Part shown: one piece after another, positions 22,308 through 30,901 of the stretch | How positions within the stretch are numbered: the first letter of the stretch is position 1 | How the letters are laid out: each line of letters opens with the position of its first letter | Assembly: GCA_010604095.1 (NCBI GenBank) | Contig: JAABLG010000002.1 | Coordinates: 67,836 to 131,835 of the forward strand | Length of the DNA: 64,000 bases | From: Streptococcus vestibularis | GTDB lineage: Bacteria > Bacillota > Bacilli > Lactobacillales > Streptococcaceae | Reading direction: 5' to 3' | Translations under genes and position numbers: made by a program | Notes under the pieces: model-generated | Databases searched by the model: none | Told to the model about the DNA's origin: nothing | The model's input: the letters and a program-made list of their open reading frames with translations, nothing else

Positions 22308-22769
22308 ATGGCTAAAATTGGATTAAACTACGGAGAAAAACTACAAATTGCGGACAAGACTTATCGTGTCATTACAGATGGACTAGATGTCCCAGCTGTC
22401 CTTGGAAAACTAACTTTCCGAGGCATTGAAGGTCCTGATATCATCTTTGAAGTGGATCGCTCACAACGAAATCCTGACGGATCATTTGTCCAAGTCAATA
22501 CAGGTGAGATCCGTGGAATTGTCGTAGGGATTCATTCCTCTGTCCAGCACGAAACCCTCTTTTTCACGATCGCAGATATGTCTGAGTCTGAAATTGAAGA
22601 CCTAGGTATTAAATACCGAGAAGAGGTTGAATTGGAAGATATTGTTATCACCCATACCCACGTCAATCGAAATGATATCTATAAGCTCTTTGCTTCTAAA
22701 ATCAAGAAAAAATCTGGAGGCGCACCGTCTAAAGAAAACAAACCGGTAGAAAATAAGAAGGAAAACTAG
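22308..22769 (+). CDS. DUF961-like ICE protein (OrfL/Orf22-like)
   Basis: The 153-residue protein occupies the position of the second DUF961-type gene of Tn916/ICESt elements. Its N-terminal 110 residues are beta-rich (LTFRGIEGPDIIFEVDRS, TGEIRGIVVGIHSSVQHETLFFTIAD) and the C terminus is a basic, Lys- and Asn-rich tail. No catalytic motif. AAAGGAGAA precedes the ATG. It probably helps DNA processing or plasmid-like replication of the excised element. Confidence 0.7.
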   Translation: MAKIGLNYGEKLQIADKTYRVITDGLDVPAVLGKLTFRGIEGPDIIFEVDRSQRNPDGSFVQVNTGEIRGIVVGIHSSVQHETLFFTIADMSESEIEDLGIKYREEVELEDIVITHTHVNRNDIYKLFASKIKKKSGGAPSKENKPVENKKEN

Positions 22770-22782
22770 GAGGTGATGCAGA

Positions 22783-24471
22783 ATGAAACTCTTTACCTAT
22801 CGGGGAAAAAGAGTTCGAGTTTTTCATCGTAAACTAAAGGGAATCACATGGTTTATCTGGTGGTTTCCTTTTTTGTTGGCTATTAGTTATTACAGCTACG
22901 TACATCTAGAAGAATTAAAAGCTCATCCCTTACCTCAAGGGTATTTTCTAGGAGCTGGGCTTCTCTTTTCTTTGATCTTCTCTTGGTTTATCAATCGGGT
23001 TTGCTACAGGAAGATGCTCTTTTTTCAAAAGCTAAACAGCCTTCGAATTCTTTCTCGCTTTTTGCTAGAGAATAACCTCTATCTCGTTAAAAAGGTCAGA
23101 CGTGAAAACAAGATCATTGAAAAAATCACCTTACCTCAAGTGTATATCAAACAATCTCGCTACAAGATTGAAGTGAGTTTCATTCTAGAAGGCAATAAAT
23201 TTCAAGATCGCTTCCTCAACCTTGGGGCTACGCTTGAAGTCATGTTTAACGGGGACTTTCGTAATAAAACCTTTGATAACCGCTTTATCAAATATGAAAT
23301 TGCTATTAACCGAATTGATAGCAGAATCACCATCGATGAAGTAAAGGTCAAAGGCTCAAAACTTCAGCTCATGAAAGATGTATCTTGGGATTATATTGAA
23401 AAACCTCATCTTCTCATTGGCGGTGGAACCGGTGGAGGTAAAACCGTTGTTCTCATGACTATAATTTATGCACTAGCTAAAGTTGGCTTTGTCGATATCT
23501 GTGATCCAAAGAATTCAGATCTAGCTGGATTAAAGAAAATTCCAGTCTTCCATGGCCGGGTTTATACTAGTAAGGAAGATATCATTAACTGTTTTAAAGA
23601 GAATGTAGAGTTCATGGAAAAACGCTATGAAATGATGTCTACTTCGTCAAAATTCCAAGCTGGGAAGAACTTTACTCACTATGATATGAAACCAAAATTT
23701 ATTCTGGTGGACGAGTGGGCAGCTCTTATGGCAAAGATTGATCGTGACTATAGCCAACAGTCAGAACTCATGGAATACCTCTCACAATTAGTTCTAGAAG
23801 GTCGTCAAGCTGGAGTCTTTATCATCTTTGCTATGCAACGGCCCGATGGGGAATTCATCAAAACGGCTCTTCGGGATAACTTTATGAAGCGTCTCTCCGT
23901 CGGTCATTTAGAATCAACAGGATATGACATGATGTTTGGGGATGCCAATAAAACCAAAGAGTTCAAAAAGCTAGATGAAATTAATGGAGTCAAGGTCAAA
24001 GGACGGGGCTATATCGCAAATAATGGTGAGTTGGCTGGTGAGTTTTTCTCTCCTTATGTACCGCTCGATCAAGGTTTCTCCTTCTATGATGTCTACTCTA
24101 AAATTCCCATCATGGAGTTTGAAGGAGAAGAATTCTCAGTATTTGAAGAATATAAACCACCAGTTGAAACAATTGACCCTATAGAGGAAGAGGAGACTAT
24201 AGAAAACGAATCAAACAAAAGACCACTCAAGGAATTTGCGGACGAACAAAATCTTAAAATGCCAACCTTACGCAAGATTATCTATCTCTTGACAGAACAA
24301 GGGATCATCTTTGAACGGACTGTATCCGCTATTTTAGTGGATCCTTTTCAAGAAAAACTTCTTCTTGAAATCCTCGCTCAATTTGAAGAGGGAGGACGCA
24401 GGTCTTATCCAAAAGCAGTTGAAGCGACGATTGTTCATCATGGGCTAGGACAAGGGCAAGGGCAAGCCTGA
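22783..24471 (+). CDS. FtsK/TcpA-type coupling ATPase (OrfK/Orf21-like)
   Basis: The 562-residue protein has two N-terminal membrane helices (ITWFIWWFPFLLAISYY and YFLGAGLLFSLIFSWFI) and a cytoplasmic FtsK-type motor with Walker A GGTGGGKT and Walker B FILVDEWAAL. It is the type IV coupling protein that feeds the relaxase-DNA complex to the mating pore, like TcpA of pCW3 and Orf21 of Tn916. The last 90 residues hold an acidic linker and a winged-helix-like segment. GGAGGTG precedes the ATG. oriT lies directly after its stop. Confidence 0.92.
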   Translation: MKLFTYRGKRVRVFHRKLKGITWFIWWFPFLLAISYYSYVHLEELKAHPLPQGYFLGAGLLFSLIFSWFINRVCYRKMLFFQKLNSLRILSRFLLENNLYLVKKVRRENKIIEKITLPQVYIKQSRYKIEVSFILEGNKFQDRFLNLGATLEVMFNGDFRNKTFDNRFIKYEIAINRIDSRITIDEVKVKGSKLQLMKDVSWDYIEKPHLLIGGGTGGGKTVVLMTIIYALAKVGFVDICDPKNSDLAGLKKIPVFHGRVYTSKEDIINCFKENVEFMEKRYEMMSTSSKFQAGKNFTHYDMKPKFILVDEWAALMAKIDRDYSQQSELMEYLSQLVLEGRQAGVFIIFAMQRPDGEFIKTALRDNFMKRLSVGHLESTGYDMMFGDANKTKEFKKLDEINGVKVKGRGYIANNGELAGEFFSPYVPLDQGFSFYDVYSKIPIMEFEGEEFSVFEEYKPPVETIDPIEEEETIENESNKRPLKEFADEQNLKMPTLRKIIYLLTEQGIIFERTVSAILVDPFQEKLLLEILAQFEEGGRRSYPKAVEATIVHHGLGQGQGQA

Positions 24472-24525
24472 CCGCAGGTCAGGCGCAGACCGTAGCCCGA
24501 AGTTTCTAGGCCATGATGAAACTTC

Positions 24526-24571
24526 AACCCCCGTTTTCTAATAGGGGGGTTACATTTGGCAAAAACGCCAA
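24526..24571 (+). other. Candidate oriT of the ICE
   Basis: The intergenic stretch between coupling protein and relaxase holds AACCCCC (24526-24532) paired with GGGGGTT (24545-24551) around TTTTCTAATAG. A second inverted repeat TTGGC / GCCAA follows (24556-24571). The C-rich arm, CTAA-AG loop and G-run match the nic regions of Tn916 and ICEBs1 in type and location, as I recall them. The nick would fall in this area; the exact base is not assigned. Confidence 0.75.
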
Positions 24572-24619
24572 GTCCACCCCTCCTCATTCCTTATGGGAGT
24601 TGGGGTTTCAATTTTTATG

Positions 24620-24655
24620 AAGTGTGTCACTTTCGTCAAAAAAGTGTGTCACTTT
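24620..24655 (+). repeat. Tandem 14-bp repeats before the relaxase gene
   Basis: AAGTGTGTCACTTT occurs at 24620-24633 and 24642-24655 with a 22-bp period, two helical turns. They sit 50 to 100 bp from the nic-type repeat and directly before the relaxase gene, whose product has an N-terminal DNA-binding domain. They may be relaxase-binding or autoregulatory sites. Confidence 0.6.
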
Positions 24656-24678
24656 GTTAGAAAGAGGTGTTGCGATGA

Positions 24679-25911
24679 ATGGACAAGATTAGTCCTTTTC
24701 ATATTAAGAATTTCAGAAAACAAACAGGACTTAGTCAAAAAGCATTTGCACAAGCTGTTGATCTCCCTACAAGAACCTATCGCTCTTATGAAACAGGCGA
24801 AAGAGGACTGACGATTGATAAGTTTAGAGAACTTAAAGAAAGACTTGGTTACTATCAAGATTGCGATAAAAACAGTCTTCGGGCTCAGATCGACTATCTA
24901 CGATTGACCTTTCCTAGATTGAAGGATTTAGATGCTTTCTGTGAAAACTTCCTTCACTGTCATCTAAGCGAATTTACAGACCAAGAAACCCGTCTCATGA
25001 ATTATACTCACTTATGGCAACGAGGAAACATCTGGATTTTTGATTTCTTTGATAAGTCTGTGACCAATGATTACCAAACTTGTCTTCAACTATCTGGTCA
25101 AGGATGCCGTGAGTTGGAATTGCTTCTAGAAGACAAGGGAATCACTTGGCAGATTTTTCTTCAAAACATTCTTTATTCCTATGAAGATGTTCGGGTGAAG
25201 CGCCTCGATATTGCTCTAGATGAACTCTATAAGGGTTATGGTCACGAGGACGAACAAATTCAAATCCCCAAATTGATTGATAAACTCTATTCCAAAGAGA
25301 TTGTCCTAGACACAATCAAGAAATGGAATATCACAGGTGGTGGATCCTTCACCGATAATGAAGACATGGAAGCTAATCACGGCTTATCCATTTACTTTGG
25401 GAGCCGTCAAAGTCAGCTCTACTTCAACTTTTATGAAAAGCGCTATGAAATAGCTCGAATGGAAAACATCTCCTTGGACGAATCCTTGGAGATTTTTGGT
25501 ATCTGGAATCGCTATGAACTCCGCTTTTCAGATCAGAAAGCTCAAGGTATCGTGGAGGAATATATCAACTGTGTAGACCTCGGAGAAATCGCAAGAGGCA
25601 TCATAAACAAAGAAATCAAAGTCTATGATGGAGTTACTCGCTTTGGAGCCTACAAACCTGATGAAAAATGGCAACGGCTCTTTGGAGGTGTCGAACCCTT
25701 AAAGCTCTCAACCAACCCACAACCTTACAGTATTGAGCGAACGATTCGCTGGCTGACCTATCAAGTTGCTAACTCTCTTGCACTAGTCACTGAAGCTGAT
25801 AAAATCCTGCAAACAGAATACATGAAGATGATTCAAAATAGTGGGGAGATCACTGATCGAGGAAAAGCCATGTTACGACTTCTCAAAGCTAATAAACAAT
25901 ATGAACACTAG
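24679..25911 (+). CDS. Rep_trans-type relaxase with N-terminal HTH (OrfJ/MobT)
   Basis: The 410-residue protein has an Xre-like helix-turn-helix at residues 6-58 (IKNFRKQTGLSQKAFAQAVD, then RTYRSYETGERG) and a Rep_trans (rolling-circle initiator-like) catalytic domain in about residues 70-340. Relaxases of this MobT group nick oriT of Tn916, ICEBs1 and ICESt elements and also drive plasmid-like replication. ATG 24679 has GAGGTG 9 nt upstream; the overlapping ATG at 24675 is out of frame. It follows oriT and the tandem repeats. Confidence 0.92.
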   Translation: MDKISPFHIKNFRKQTGLSQKAFAQAVDLPTRTYRSYETGERGLTIDKFRELKERLGYYQDCDKNSLRAQIDYLRLTFPRLKDLDAFCENFLHCHLSEFTDQETRLMNYTHLWQRGNIWIFDFFDKSVTNDYQTCLQLSGQGCRELELLLEDKGITWQIFLQNILYSYEDVRVKRLDIALDELYKGYGHEDEQIQIPKLIDKLYSKEIVLDTIKKWNITGGGSFTDNEDMEANHGLSIYFGSRQSQLYFNFYEKRYEIARMENISLDESLEIFGIWNRYELRFSDQKAQGIVEEYINCVDLGEIARGIINKEIKVYDGVTRFGAYKPDEKWQRLFGGVEPLKLSTNPQPYSIERTIRWLTYQVANSLALVTEADKILQTEYMKMIQNSGEITDRGKAMLRLLKANKQYEH

Positions 25912-25925
25912 AAAGGAAAAACGAT

Positions 25926-26159
25926 ATGGAATACAAAGTTCAAATTAATTCACTAGATAACTTTAAAGCCTGGTCTGGTGGACTAACCACCTTGAACACT
26001 GTCCGTGAACGTGGTGGAGTAGATACTCTAACCGTCATTTGTGAAGATATCTTCTCTGGAAATACACCAACAGAAGTACAAATCAATGACTGGTTATGGT
26101 TTGATTCAGATTTTATCTACCAAGCTCTAGGTTACGATGATCTGCTTGAGGCTTCTTAA
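25926..26159 (+). CDS. Small ICE transfer-module protein (OrfI-like)
   Basis: The 77-residue acidic protein has no membrane segment; it contains a predicted alpha/beta layout (YKVQINSLDNFKAW, then VDTLTVICEDIF). It begins 14 nt behind the relaxase gene and is conserved in position in ICESt-type elements (orfI). GAAAGGAAA precedes the ATG. Function unknown. Confidence 0.75.
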   Translation: MEYKVQINSLDNFKAWSGGLTTLNTVRERGGVDTLTVICEDIFSGNTPTEVQINDWLWFDSDFIYQALGYDDLLEAS

Positions 26160-26160
26160 G

Positions 26161-26718
26161 ATGCTGAAGAAGATTTATCAAGCAGACTTTCTGCTTCTTC
26201 CAGAACATGAATTCTGGAATATGTATATCCTCTTACGAAAAGGCAAGGATTTCTACTACGAATGTGCTGGTAGGTGTACAGAAGAACTTCCAGACAGTAG
26301 AGGATTTTATACCTATGAACATGCCTGTTTCACGCTAGATGGTCAAGTGTTGAGCGTAAATAAAAAAATGCGCCCCTCACTCATTACTTATATCCAAAAG
26401 ACCATCAAAGAAAACCAAGAAACATTTAGAAAGGAAATTGAAATGGCCACTAAAACTATTTTTGAAAAGAAAGTCTCTCAAATCACTAATGAACTGGGAG
26501 AATTACTTAAAAAGAAAGATCATAGAGAGGCTTGGACCAAGGCTGGAGAATTAAATAGTCTCTTAAAAAAAGAAGAAGCCAAGGATCTAAAGCCTGATTT
26601 GATCGAACAACTCCAAACTGAGCTACGAGGCTACTATTACATTAATGGCGAGATCGAAAAAGCCAATAAGCGCCTCTATGCAAAAGGCTCAAAGCTCATT
26701 GAACTTGCTACTCTCTAA
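26161..26718 (+). CDS. ICE transfer-module protein (OrfH-like)
   Basis: The 186-residue protein begins at ATG 26161, immediately after the previous stop, with GAGG 9 nt upstream inside that gene. A start at 26137 is possible but would overlap. The first 90 residues look globular (YQADFLLLPEHEFWNMY, ECAGRCTEELP) and the rest is a highly charged helical region (about residues 90-186). No known motif. It occupies the orfH position of ICESt elements; function unknown. Confidence 0.7.
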   Translation: MLKKIYQADFLLLPEHEFWNMYILLRKGKDFYYECAGRCTEELPDSRGFYTYEHACFTLDGQVLSVNKKMRPSLITYIQKTIKENQETFRKEIEMATKTIFEKKVSQITNELGELLKKKDHREAWTKAGELNSLLKKEEAKDLKPDLIEQLQTELRGYYYINGEIEKANKRLYAKGSKLIELATL

Positions 26719-26729
26719 AAGGAGGATCT

Positions 26730-27725
26730 ATGGATAAAGCTAAACGCTATTTGCTTCAAGCAAAAGAATATCTCTCACACTTTAAAAAGGTGGAGAAAAA
26801 AGGAGGCCCACCAAAACTAAAAGTCACCAATAAAAAGACCGTCAATATTACAGTCATAGGAGGGATTTCTTTCCTCCTTTTTGTTGGTTTCTTGGGTGCT
26901 ATTCGAGCAATCACACTCTCAAATAAAGTAAGTACACTACAAGCTCAAGTAGAGGTCACTCAAAAGCAACAGACAAAGCCTATGGAGTCTAGTAGAAAAT
27001 ATGACTACAAACTCCAGTACTACTTGAATGACTACGTCTATGCCTATTTCACTCTTCCACAAGAAGGCGATAAACAAAAAGCTCAAGTGGACTACTTAAA
27101 TAAATTCTACAATTTCATCCCTGATGTAAAATCTCAAGGGCAAGTTCGAAACCCCAGCTCACTTCTCTATTCTCAGTTAGTGACTGTAGAAGGAAAAGTT
27201 GCGACCTATAAGGTTAAATACAAGGAAAGCATCCATCGGGATAACAACACAGAAGAAAAAGAAATTGTGACAGGTTTCAATATTCCATTTGATGAAAAAG
27301 ATGGAAAATATTACGTTTCTGGCCTTCCTTGGTTTTCTGCCATTGAATCCTCACAAGCTGGACACTTTAGCGAAGATGATAAGCTCCAACTCACTGCCAA
27401 TGATCATTTTTCAGACAGTGAGCGTAAGAAAGTAGAGAAATTCCTCAAGGTCTTCTTTACCAACTACACCACAAGCCAAGATAATCTTAATCTGATTGCT
27501 AAGGATGTGGATATCATCGCAAATAGCACTTTCAAAACGATCGACTACACTTATCTCAAACAGGACGGTGATGATTTAATCGCTTATGTCCAAGCTACCT
27601 TTGAAGTTGGAGGTACCACTCACTCGGAAAACTTCACCTTTACTCTCTCAGAAAAAGAAAAGACCTACTATGTCTCAAAACTAGAACACACCATTCCACT
27701 GAATTATGCAAATGATAAAGAATAG
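26730..27725 (+). CDS. TcpC-family conjugation protein (OrfG/Orf13-like, VirB8-like)
   Basis: The 331-residue protein has a short basic cytoplasmic N terminus, one membrane helix (VNITVIGGISFLLFVGFLGAI, about residues 45-65), a coiled segment and an extracytoplasmic part with two NTF2-like domains. This is the TcpC layout, which is VirB8-like and bridges the mating pore. AAAGGAGG precedes the ATG. Its neighbours are the small membrane protein and TcpE-like gene of the pore. Confidence 0.9.
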   Translation: MDKAKRYLLQAKEYLSHFKKVEKKGGPPKLKVTNKKTVNITVIGGISFLLFVGFLGAIRAITLSNKVSTLQAQVEVTQKQQTKPMESSRKYDYKLQYYLNDYVYAYFTLPQEGDKQKAQVDYLNKFYNFIPDVKSQGQVRNPSSLLYSQLVTVEGKVATYKVKYKESIHRDNNTEEKEIVTGFNIPFDEKDGKYYVSGLPWFSAIESSQAGHFSEDDKLQLTANDHFSDSERKKVEKFLKVFFTNYTTSQDNLNLIAKDVDIIANSTFKTIDYTYLKQDGDDLIAYVQATFEVGGTTHSENFTFTLSEKEKTYYVSKLEHTIPLNYANDKE

Positions 27726-27734
27726 GAGAACTCT

Positions 27735-27959
27735 ATGAATACAAACAATTTACGAACCTTCCTCCAGGGCGATGGAATTTGGATCCTAACAGCTATTGCC
27801 GTGCTCTTAGCGATCAAGGCTTGGCGGAACAGCTCTTGGCTTCAACTCTTCTCTGTCGTTGGTTTCTATGCCGTTATTGTTTCAATTGCCAAAGGACAAG
27901 ATATCCTAAAAGCAGTCGGCTGGTTCCTGCGACTCTTCGGTATTGAATCAGGACTTTAA
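27735..27959 (+). CDS. Small pore-associated membrane protein (OrfF-like)
   Basis: The 74-residue protein has two or three membrane segments (IWILTAIAVLLAIKAW, LQLFSVVGFYAVIVSIA, AVGWFLRLFGI). Small hydrophobic proteins at this position (TcpD/ConC-type) are part of the Gram-positive mating channel. AGGAGAA precedes the ATG. The next gene starts 2 nt after its stop. Confidence 0.75.
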   Translation: MNTNNLRTFLQGDGIWILTAIAVLLAIKAWRNSSWLQLFSVVGFYAVIVSIAKGQDILKAVGWFLRLFGIESGL

Positions 27960-27961
27960 GT

Positions 27962-28372
27962 ATGAATGAAGAAAGACTTTATGACTACAGTAAGGGCCTA
28001 AATGCTCCTTATTGGATCCAAGAAATCAAGACAAAAAAGGGCACTCGACTATGGTACTTTGCGACACCGATGCAGTTGTCCTTTTTCATTGTCTTTATCA
28101 TCGTTTTTGTGGCCATGTTACTCTTTGGAGGGTTTATCTTTGTGCCACTCGCAAAAATCACTCACTCAATTTCTCTCTTGCTCTATTGGTATCTCCCTTA
28201 CAAATTGGCTAAATTCTATACTGAATACGAGCCTCACGGTAAAAAGATGCACGTCTTTATTGGAGATTACCTGATTTACTTCTGGGATTTTAAGCTAAAC
28301 AAAAAAGCTATCTACCACGAAGATCGAATAGAACCTGTAGAAGAAATTGTCTTTGAAAAAACAAATCTATAG
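27962..28372 (+). CDS. TcpE-family conjugation protein (OrfE/Orf17-like)
   Basis: The 136-residue protein has the TcpE layout: a soluble N terminus with the YDYSKGLNAPYWIQEIK motif, two close membrane helices (about residues 38-80) and a C-terminal cytoplasmic domain. TcpE proteins are essential channel parts that resemble VirB3. It starts 2 nt after the previous gene and ends 13 nt before the VirB4 gene. Confidence 0.88.
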   Translation: MNEERLYDYSKGLNAPYWIQEIKTKKGTRLWYFATPMQLSFFIVFIIVFVAMLLFGGFIFVPLAKITHSISLLLYWYLPYKLAKFYTEYEPHGKKMHVFIGDYLIYFWDFKLNKKAIYHEDRIEPVEEIVFEKTNL

Positions 28373-28385
28373 AAAAGGAGGACCT

Positions 28386-30890
28386 ATGAGTATTACTTTA
28401 ACCTATCCTATTAGGGAAACACATGAAAATCTAGCTCTCAAAAAAGATCAAACAGTTGTTGCTTATTATCGTATCCCAAATACTCCCATCACAATCACGG
28501 ATGAAGAAAAAAAGGGCAAACACAAAATCACAGTTGCTCAAATGATGAAGAAGCTTCAGAAAAACAAGTTCTTTGAAATATCTCTGATCCCTAAAGATTA
28601 TCTCTTAGAAGAGAAAATGCGGGACTTTTCAGATGCTCTAGCAGATGATAGTCGTGAACTAGGAGAAGAACTACTTCTTTACACCGTTGATCGTCTAACA
28701 GATGAAATGGAAATTCCATATCAGTTTGACTGGGTCGTAGGAGTGACTTTACGCAAACAAAATCATGGAGCTACCGTCAAAGACTTGGCCTATGAGAGCT
28801 TTAATGAGTTCACTGAAAAAATAGCCAAGGGTCTGGGCTATGAATATGAATTAAGTCCCACTTGGTATGAAGACTATAAAAGTGATGAATTCACTATTTT
28901 CCAAGCCTTCTCCGTCCTTCGGGCAAAACGGTTATCTAATGAAGAACTCTTTTATTACCAGCGGATGCAATACCTCCGCTACATCCCTCACTACAAGAAA
29001 GAGGTACTGGCTAATCGTGCTCAATTCAATATCACAGACACCTTGATCAAAGTCCTAAAAGGTGGCTTCCTCAAGCTAGAAAGCCCTTATGGATCTTCCT
29101 TTGTGACGATTCTTCCGGTTGGTAAATTTCCTGTTCAATTCAACGGCTTTCACCTAGGCGAATTTATCCAACGTTTGAACTTTCCCGTAGAGCTACGAAT
29201 CAAAGCGGAATTCATTGATACTGGTAAAATCAAGGGTCGAATGGGACGTTCGAATACACGTTACAGAAACATCATGGAAGAGGCAGAAAATACTGATACT
29301 GTCCAACAAGACGAGATCATCATGGGTTCTATCTCCCTAAAGGACTTAATGAAGAAAGTCGGAAACAAGGAAGATATCATCGAATACGGAGCTTATCTGA
29401 TTGTCTCTGCTTCTAGTGTGAACCAACTCCGTCAAAGACGACAAGTGGTTTTGAACTACTTTGATGATATGGGCGTTGAAATCAGTGAAGCCTCTCAAGA
29501 CGGACCTTATCTCTTTCAAGCTCTGCTTTATGGAGAAAACCTCCAAAAGAAAACTCGCACCTGGACACATATGGTCACAGCTCGTGGATTTACAGAACTC
29601 ATGCCCTTCACCAATACCTCTTCTGGAAACCGTATCGGTTGGTATATTGGCCGAGTAGATAACTGGACAGGCCGTTGGGACAATATCGCTAAAGCTATTG
29701 ATTCCTCAAAGAACATTGTACTTTACAATGCGACAGTCGGAAATAAGGAAGATATCGCTGGAAAGATTACCAAGAACCCACACATCATTATTACGGGCGC
29801 AACAGGACAAGGAAAGTCTTTCCTCGCTCAGATCATCTTTTTAAGTGTGGCTTTACAAAATGTTAAAACCCTTTATATCGACCCTAAACGTGAACTTAGA
29901 AATCACTACCAAGAAGTGATCAACTCACCTGAATTTGCACGTCTCTATCCTGAACGCAAGAAACAGATTGAGAACTTTAACTTTGTGACACTAGATAGCT
30001 CACTTCCATCAAACCACGGAGTCTTAGATCCCATTTTCGTTCTAGATAAAGAACAAGCTGTAGAAGTCGCAAAGAACATGCTTGAGTTTCTACTACAAGC
30101 TGTAGATGATGTCACAATGGACCAGAAAACAGCTATCACAGAAGCTATTAATGCGATTGTAGAAAAACGAGTCGCTGGTGAGAAAGTCGGCTTTAAACAC
30201 GTCCTAAAAGTGCTTAGAGACTCCACTTCCTCTGAAATTGCTTCGGTTGGTCGTTATCTGACTTCAATTGTCACAAACTCTATCTTGGAACTAGCCTTTT
30301 CAGATGGAACCACTCAAGGACTTAACTATGAATCACGGGTGACTATCTTAGAGGTCAATAACCTCAAACTACCAAAAGACGATTCCACAAAAATTTCAGA
30401 TCATGAACGCAATTCTATTGCCCTCATGTTTGCGCTTGGTGCCTTCTGTACCCACTTTGGAGAACGAAATGAAAATGAAGATACCATTGAGTTCTTTGAT
30501 GAAGCATGGATTCTTATGAAGTCTGCAGAAGGAAAAGCCGTTATCAAAAATATGCGTCGGATTGGACGCTCCAAAAACAATACCTTGGCATTGATTACTC
30601 AATCTGTACATGATGCAGAAAATGACGATGATACAACAGGTTTTGGTACCATCTTTGCTTTTTATGAAAAGTCAGAACGAGAAGATATTCTAAAACATGT
30701 CAATCTTGAAGTCACTGAAAGCAATCTCGAATGGATTGACAATATGATCTCTGGCCAATGCCTGTACTATGACGTCTATGGCAATCTCAATATGATTTCC
30801 GTACACAACATCTTTGAAGATATTGATATGCTTCTAAAACCAATGAAAGCTACTGTATCATCAAGCCTTGAAAATAAATACGCTAGTTAG
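28386..30890 (+). CDS. VirB4-type conjugation ATPase (OrfD/Orf16-like, TcpF)
   Basis: The 834-residue protein is the energy-supplying ATPase of the mating pore. The motor domain (about residues 460-800) has Walker A GATGQGKS, Walker B IEFFDEAW and an RIGRSKNNTLALITQS segment. The N-terminal 400 residues form the VirB4/CagE-like domain. I use ATG 28386, which follows AAAAGGAGG; the longer ORF from 28347 would overlap the TcpE-like gene. No membrane segment, as expected for a peripheral ATPase. Confidence 0.95.
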   Translation: MSITLTYPIRETHENLALKKDQTVVAYYRIPNTPITITDEEKKGKHKITVAQMMKKLQKNKFFEISLIPKDYLLEEKMRDFSDALADDSRELGEELLLYTVDRLTDEMEIPYQFDWVVGVTLRKQNHGATVKDLAYESFNEFTEKIAKGLGYEYELSPTWYEDYKSDEFTIFQAFSVLRAKRLSNEELFYYQRMQYLRYIPHYKKEVLANRAQFNITDTLIKVLKGGFLKLESPYGSSFVTILPVGKFPVQFNGFHLGEFIQRLNFPVELRIKAEFIDTGKIKGRMGRSNTRYRNIMEEAENTDTVQQDEIIMGSISLKDLMKKVGNKEDIIEYGAYLIVSASSVNQLRQRRQVVLNYFDDMGVEISEASQDGPYLFQALLYGENLQKKTRTWTHMVTARGFTELMPFTNTSSGNRIGWYIGRVDNWTGRWDNIAKAIDSSKNIVLYNATVGNKEDIAGKITKNPHIIITGATGQGKSFLAQIIFLSVALQNVKTLYIDPKRELRNHYQEVINSPEFARLYPERKKQIENFNFVTLDSSLPSNHGVLDPIFVLDKEQAVEVAKNMLEFLLQAVDDVTMDQKTAITEAINAIVEKRVAGEKVGFKHVLKVLRDSTSSEIASVGRYLTSIVTNSILELAFSDGTTQGLNYESRVTILEVNNLKLPKDDSTKISDHERNSIALMFALGAFCTHFGERNENEDTIEFFDEAWILMKSAEGKAVIKNMRRIGRSKNNTLALITQSVHDAENDDDTTGFGTIFAFYEKSEREDILKHVNLEVTESNLEWIDNMISGQCLYYDVYGNLNMISVHNIFEDIDMLLKPMKATVSSSLENKYAS

Positions 30891-30901
30891 GAGGTGAACC
30901 C

